Below, piece after piece: positions 60,412 through 64,000 of a DNA stretch of 64,000 bases. The stretch comes from Bacteroidetes bacterium HGW-Bacteroidetes-16 (GTDB lineage: Bacteria > Bacteroidota > Bacteroidia > Bacteroidales > F082). Within the stretch, counting starts at the first letter, position 1, and every line of letters begins with the position of its first letter. Location of the stretch: the NCBI GenBank assembly GCA_002840975.1, contig PHDN01000006.1, positions 62,001 to 126,000 of the forward strand. The letters are read 5' to 3'. The notes beneath the pieces were generated by a model, which saw nothing but the letters and a program-made list of their open reading frames with translations, was not told the origin of the DNA and ran no database searches. The position numbers and the translations under genes are program-made.

Positions 60412-60786
60412 ATGAAAATCAGGTTTAAAATAGTTGGATTTCTACTTCTCGCGATCCTGTGGTATCAAGGGATGATTGTTAACTCACAGAATACCCTGTT
60501 TCTATCTTCATTACAAAATACTCAAAGCGAATCGGTTCCTTCGTATTTTTCGGGCAACACATTCGATCTTTACTGCGTGCCTGTAGAAAGTGTGAACGTG
60601 GTTACGTCCATTGTCAACCTGCGCATACCCACCTTTAAAAATCAATCAAACGATTTTTCTGTTAACACCCTCATCTTCGACCTTAAGATGGTGGATGTAG
60701 TCAGACATTATCTGGTTGGTTCAAATCAAATCCTACCCGGGTTAACCATCCGCGACCAGATTTATCCCTTCCATTATTTTTGGTAA
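60412..60786 (+). CDS. Small secreted protein of unknown function
   Basis: From ATG 60412 the product has 124 residues: MKIRFKIVGFLLLAILWYQG starts a signal peptide, with cleavage probably near VNSQ. The rest has no motif that I recognise (one Cys, end HYFW). An alternative TTG start at 60397 overlaps the promoter box. A hairpin terminator-like element follows at 60844. Confidence 0.6.
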   Translation: MKIRFKIVGFLLLAILWYQGMIVNSQNTLFLSSLQNTQSESVPSYFSGNTFDLYCVPVESVNVVTSIVNLRIPTFKNQSNDFSVNTLIFDLKMVDVVRHYLVGSNQILPGLTIRDQIYPFHYFW

Positions 60787-60843
60787 CACGCCTTGCTTTT
60801 ATTGGGTTTTATTGATTTCGCATCGATAAAATAATTTTATAGT

Positions 60844-60880
60844 ACCGTAAACAGATTCATTCATTGTGTCTTACGGTTTT
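60844..60880 (+). terminator. Weak hairpin terminator
   Basis: ACCGTAA (60844-60850) pairs with TTACGGT (60871-60877) over a 20-nt loop and is followed by T4. It probably ends the transcript of the small secreted protein. Confidence 0.5.
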
Positions 60881-60910
60881 ATCTTAATCATAAATTAAAT
60901 AAAAAGCAAA

Positions 60911-61417
60911 ATGGATTTAGCATCATCTTTAATAGGACTTGGCTTTGTGTTGGCAGTTATCATCCCGATTGTATGGTCGAACATTGCTCAAAAAAATAAA
61001 AAATCGAAATTATTAAACAACTTTCTTAAATTGGCTGAGCAGCAACAGCTAAAAATCACGGTGAGTGATGTTTGGAACGATATCCATTTCATTGGTCTGG
61101 ATAGTGAAGCTAAAAAGCTGTTTTATCTTAAAAAACAAGAAAATGACGAACAAAGTGTGCTGATTAACTTGTTGGACATTGTAAGCTGTAAGGTGGTTAA
61201 TATCGGAAGGACCGTGAAAACAAGCAATGGGAGCAGTAAGGTAATCGATCGTCTTGAATTAAAATTTGCTTTTCCAAATGCGAAAATTCCTGAAAAAACG
61301 ATCGAATTCTATCATGTAGATAAGAATAAGGCTTTTGGATCGGAGCTGCTTCTGATTGAAAAATGGGAAAATCTAATCAAAATGACCATTAAAAAGAAAG
61401 AGTCTGCAGCCAGTTAA
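60911..61417 (+). CDS. Membrane-anchored protein of unknown function
   Basis: The 168-residue protein has one N-terminal TM (about 5-24: SSLIGLGFVLAVIIPIVWSN) followed by a basic stop-transfer region (KNKKSK), giving a cytoplasmic domain. The soluble part has alternating beta strands (LKITVSDVWNDIHFIGLDSEAKKLFYL, LDIVSCKVVNIGRTVKTSN). No catalytic motif was seen and the family is not recognised. It converges with the topoisomerase gene. Confidence 0.65.
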   Translation: MDLASSLIGLGFVLAVIIPIVWSNIAQKNKKSKLLNNFLKLAEQQQLKITVSDVWNDIHFIGLDSEAKKLFYLKKQENDEQSVLINLLDIVSCKVVNIGRTVKTSNGSSKVIDRLELKFAFPNAKIPEKTIEFYHVDKNKAFGSELLLIEKWENLIKMTIKKKESAAS

Positions 61418-61538
61418 GCAGTTCGTAATCAGTTAAGAAATCCCATTATTTATTTGAAATCAAGCCTCCCTGATGGTGGTTATGATTTGATGATTAAACG
61501 TGGAATTTCTTTCCTGTCTGGTTTTAATTACCCTTTCC

Positions 61539-64000
61539 TTAAAACTCCAGTTCCAACTGGGGTGGTTCATCTTCCGGTCGCTTCTTTCGCGGAAGCGGAG
61601 GCTTGGGAACTTCTACTGGTGGTGTATTGCGTTCTTCCTTAAACTCATCCCTGATAATTTCTTCTTTATTTGTTTCCGTGGATTCTGTCGGGTCAATTTC
61701 TGTTTCAACAATCGGGTCTTCCTCCGGCACGATGACCACATCCTCGTCCTCTTCTGTTTCAGGAGGGGAATAAGGAAGCGGTTCTAACAATTTAAATGCT
61801 TTTAGGGTATAGTTTGAAAGTCGTTTTCCTTTGGCTTTAAAGCTTTTCACGGCAATAAAGTCGGCCAAAGGCACCACTTCATATTCAAAATGGTCGGTAT
61901 TGTCTTTTTTTACTTCAAACGAAAGGCGGGGTAAATAATCCAAAGAAACCTTGGTTAACTTTGAACCTTTGCCTTCACTGATAAATAAAAAGGGCTTGTT
62001 CGGGCTGCTGTTGTCAGGCACCTGGAAACGTTTTACAAAATATTTGCCTTGTTCCCCATCGTAATAAACAGCACTGATTACCGTGTCGGGATCAAATTTT
62101 GTGATAGAGACCATTTCATCATCGAAATGGGTCGACTGATCGTAACCCGTGAGTTTAAACTCACCCGTGGAAAGGATTGTAAGGATTTTTTCGTCTCCTG
62201 TAAACGCGCCGATAAAAACCCCGCGTTCATCACTGTTGAGTCGCCTTACCGAATCATCGTACCAAATATTGAGCGCTCCCAGTGTAGAAACACCACCTTC
62301 GCGTTGGCTAATGGATTTGATGGCATGTTTAGTGAGCAGGTTTCCGCGTGAGCTTCGTCCTTTGATGGCTAAACTGCTGAATTCAAAATCAAAATGCAGC
62401 TTTTTAAGCTTTGGCCTGGGACGTAGGGAAACTTTTACAATTTCGGCTTCCCCATTGGGATTGGCGGTAAAATAAATTACTTTAGATCCTTCGTTACCAC
62501 TGGTGAGGTCGTATTCCTTGTCACGGGTAATCCCCACCACAGCAAAGCGTTTCACGTAGTAATTGCCCAGTTTTCCATCACGGTACACCATGTTGTAGAT
62601 CGTACGGTCGTCATTTCTTTTGAATACATCTACATGGATGATGTCTTGTCCGACGAACACTTTTGGCGCTACCTTACATACGATACAGGTTCCGTTTTCG
62701 CGCAGCACGATCATGTCATCAATGTCGGAACAGTCGGTAACGAATTCATCTTTTTTCAATGAAGTGCCCACAAATCCACCCGCACGATCTACATACAGTT
62801 TCTCGTTGGCTACGGCTACATTGCTGGCGTTGATGGTATCGAAGTTGCGGATTTCGGTTTTGCGTTCTCGTCCTTTGCCATATTTCTTTTTAATCTGTCG
62901 GAAATAATTGATGGAATATTCAATCAGGTGTTCCAGGTGGTTTTTTACTTCTTCCATCTCTCCCTCTATGGTCGAAATGGTTTCGTCCGCTTTAAACGAA
63001 TTGTATTTGGAAATGCGTTTGATTTTTATTTCGGTCAGGCGAAGTAAATCGTCCTCCACTACCGGACGTTTTAATAATGATTTATAGGGGTCAAGTTCAT
63101 TGTCGATGGTGGTAAGCACACTTTCCCAGGTTTCACAATCTTCGATGGAGAGGTAGATGCGGTTTTCGATGAATATTTTTTCCAGGGAAGCATTGTGCCA
63201 TTGGTCTTCCAGTTCATCCATCCTGATTTCGAGTTCTGTTTTCAACAATTTAACGGTGAGGTTGGTATCGTTGATCAGAATTTCATTTACGCTGATAAAC
63301 ATGGGTTTATCATTCTTAATCACACAGTTGTTTGGTGAGATAGAGACCTCGCAATTGGTAAAAGCGTAGAGTGCATCGATGGTTTGGTCGGGAGAAACAT
63401 TGTTGGCCAGGTGAATGACAATTTCTACATCTTCGGCGGTGTTGTCGTCAATTTTCCGGATCTTAATCTTTCCTTTATCGTTGGCAGCAACAATTGATTC
63501 GATTAAAGTGGCGGTGGTAGTGGAGAAAGGAATTTCCTTTATCACCAGAGTTTTTTTGTCGATTTGGGCTATTTTAGCCCTGATGCGGACTTTTCCTCCG
63601 CGCAACCCTTCGTTGTATTTTGAGACGTCGGCCATACCCCCCGTCAGGAAATCGGGCAGTAACTCGAATTCTTTGCCCTGGAGAAAGGCGATGGAAGCAT
63701 CAATCAGTTCGTTAAAGTTGTGAGGTAATATTTTCGATGCCAACCCAACCGCGATGCCTTCAACACCCTGGGCCAGCAAGAGTGGGAATTTCACAGGAAG
63801 GACAACAGGTTCTTTGTTCCGACCATCGTACGAAGGTTTCCATTGGGTGGTCTTGGGATTGAAAACAACTTCTTTGGCAAATTTCGAAAGTCTGGCTTCG
63901 ATATACCGGGGTGCGGCAGCCTGGTCACCGGTTAAGGTGTTTCCCCAGTTTCCCTGCATGTCGATTAGCAGTTCCTTCTGTCCCAATTGCACCAATGCAT
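61539..64000 (-). CDS. parC: DNA topoisomerase IV/gyrase subunit A (5' part beyond window)
   Basis: The frame remains open to the window edge on the minus strand, reading ALVQLGQKELLIDMQGNWGNTLTG and then AAAPRYIEARLSKFA with the catalytic tyrosine (RY). The breakage-reunion domain, coiled coil and a reduced C-terminal beta-propeller follow, ending in an acidic and proline-rich tail (DEDVVIVPEEDPIVETEID ... PPQLELEF). The likely call is the ParC-type A subunit found in Bacteroidota, acting with ParE for decatenation. It is truncated at the window edge and its first residues (before about 820) are not seen. Confidence 0.9.
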   Translation of the reverse strand, partial: ALVQLGQKELLIDMQGNWGNTLTGDQAAAPRYIEARLSKFAKEVVFNPKTTQWKPSYDGRNKEPVVLPVKFPLLLAQGVEGIAVGLASKILPHNFNELIDASIAFLQGKEFELLPDFLTGGMADVSKYNEGLRGGKVRIRAKIAQIDKKTLVIKEIPFSTTTATLIESIVAANDKGKIKIRKIDDNTAEDVEIVIHLANNVSPDQTIDALYAFTNCEVSISPNNCVIKNDKPMFISVNEILINDTNLTVKLLKTELEIRMDELEDQWHNASLEKIFIENRIYLSIEDCETWESVLTTIDNELDPYKSLLKRPVVEDDLLRLTEIKIKRISKYNSFKADETISTIEGEMEEVKNHLEHLIEYSINYFRQIKKKYGKGRERKTEIRNFDTINASNVAVANEKLYVDRAGGFVGTSLKKDEFVTDCSDIDDMIVLRENGTCIVCKVAPKVFVGQDIIHVDVFKRNDDRTIYNMVYRDGKLGNYYVKRFAVVGITRDKEYDLTSGNEGSKVIYFTANPNGEAEIVKVSLRPRPKLKKLHFDFEFSSLAIKGRSSRGNLLTKHAIKSISQREGGVSTLGALNIWYDDSVRRLNSDERGVFIGAFTGDEKILTILSTGEFKLTGYDQSTHFDDEMVSITKFDPDTVISAVYYDGEQGKYFVKRFQVPDNSSPNKPFLFISEGKGSKLTKVSLDYLPRLSFEVKKDNTDHFEYEVVPLADFIAVKSFKAKGKRLSNYTLKAFKLLEPLPYSPPETEEDEDVVIVPEEDPIVETEIDPTESTETNKEEIIRDEFKEERNTPPVEVPKPPLPRKKRPEDEPPQLELEF

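Overview
The window looks like a chromosomal segment of a Bacteroidota bacterium, probably Bacteroidales/Marinilabiliales-like. The evidence is the number of secreted proteins with type IX secretion (T9SS) C-terminal sorting domains, a TonB-dependent receptor with a CarboxypepD_reg-like plug extension, repeated -7 promoter boxes of the form TAnnTTTG, few Shine-Dalgarno sites, a six-domain ribosomal protein S1, and a Bacteroidota-type core gene set. No rRNA or tRNA gene was recognised.

Positions 1-13,470 are an AT-rich accessory region. A seven-gene block on the minus strand (about 9,632 down to 890) reads as one defence unit. It holds a three-gene CBASS with CD-NTase, E2-like protein and four-TM effector, a type III restriction-modification pair (mod, res), a small DUF2441-like protein, and an HNH nuclease joined to a DndB/ParB-like DGQHK domain. 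Gaps are at most about 35 nt or the genes overlap. Inverted copies of one intergenic element bracket the block. A second accessory segment (about 9.85-13.47 kb) lies between two diverged 180-250 bp direct repeats and carries an antitoxin-like micro-ORF, a GNAT acetyltransferase, a gene remnant, a Bro-N/Fic fusion, GGCAGG-type repeats and a T9SS protein.

Positions 13.6-31 kb hold metabolic and surface functions: a C69 dipeptidase, an S41 protease with T9SS tail, a wHTH/membrane-protein pair with a palindromic operator, and a beta-propeller T9SS protein. They also include a tyrosine catabolism operon (hmgA, hppD, fahA, flavin reductase), a TonB receptor/PCMD pair, a FadL-type porin and a dihydroorotate dehydrogenase-like enzyme.

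Positions 31-57 kb are housekeeping genes: a GT9 glycosyltransferase, tsaC, rnz, rpsA, ychF, clpB, and yajC-ybbR-coaE. Further on come aroK, rlmD, a LOG protein, uvrA with a lytic transglycosylase, rfbC, radC, rpsT, and mtaB-miaB-FNR. Between tsaC and rnz, a strong promoter followed about 30 nt later by a strong intrinsic terminator marks a likely small RNA of about 70 nt. The last segment (57-64 kb) has a REP-associated transposase with its REP palindromes, an NlpC/P60 peptidase, secreted proteins, and the 3' part of a topoisomerase IV/gyrase subunit A gene cut by the window edge.

All functional calls come from reading motifs and overall resemblance; no database search was run.
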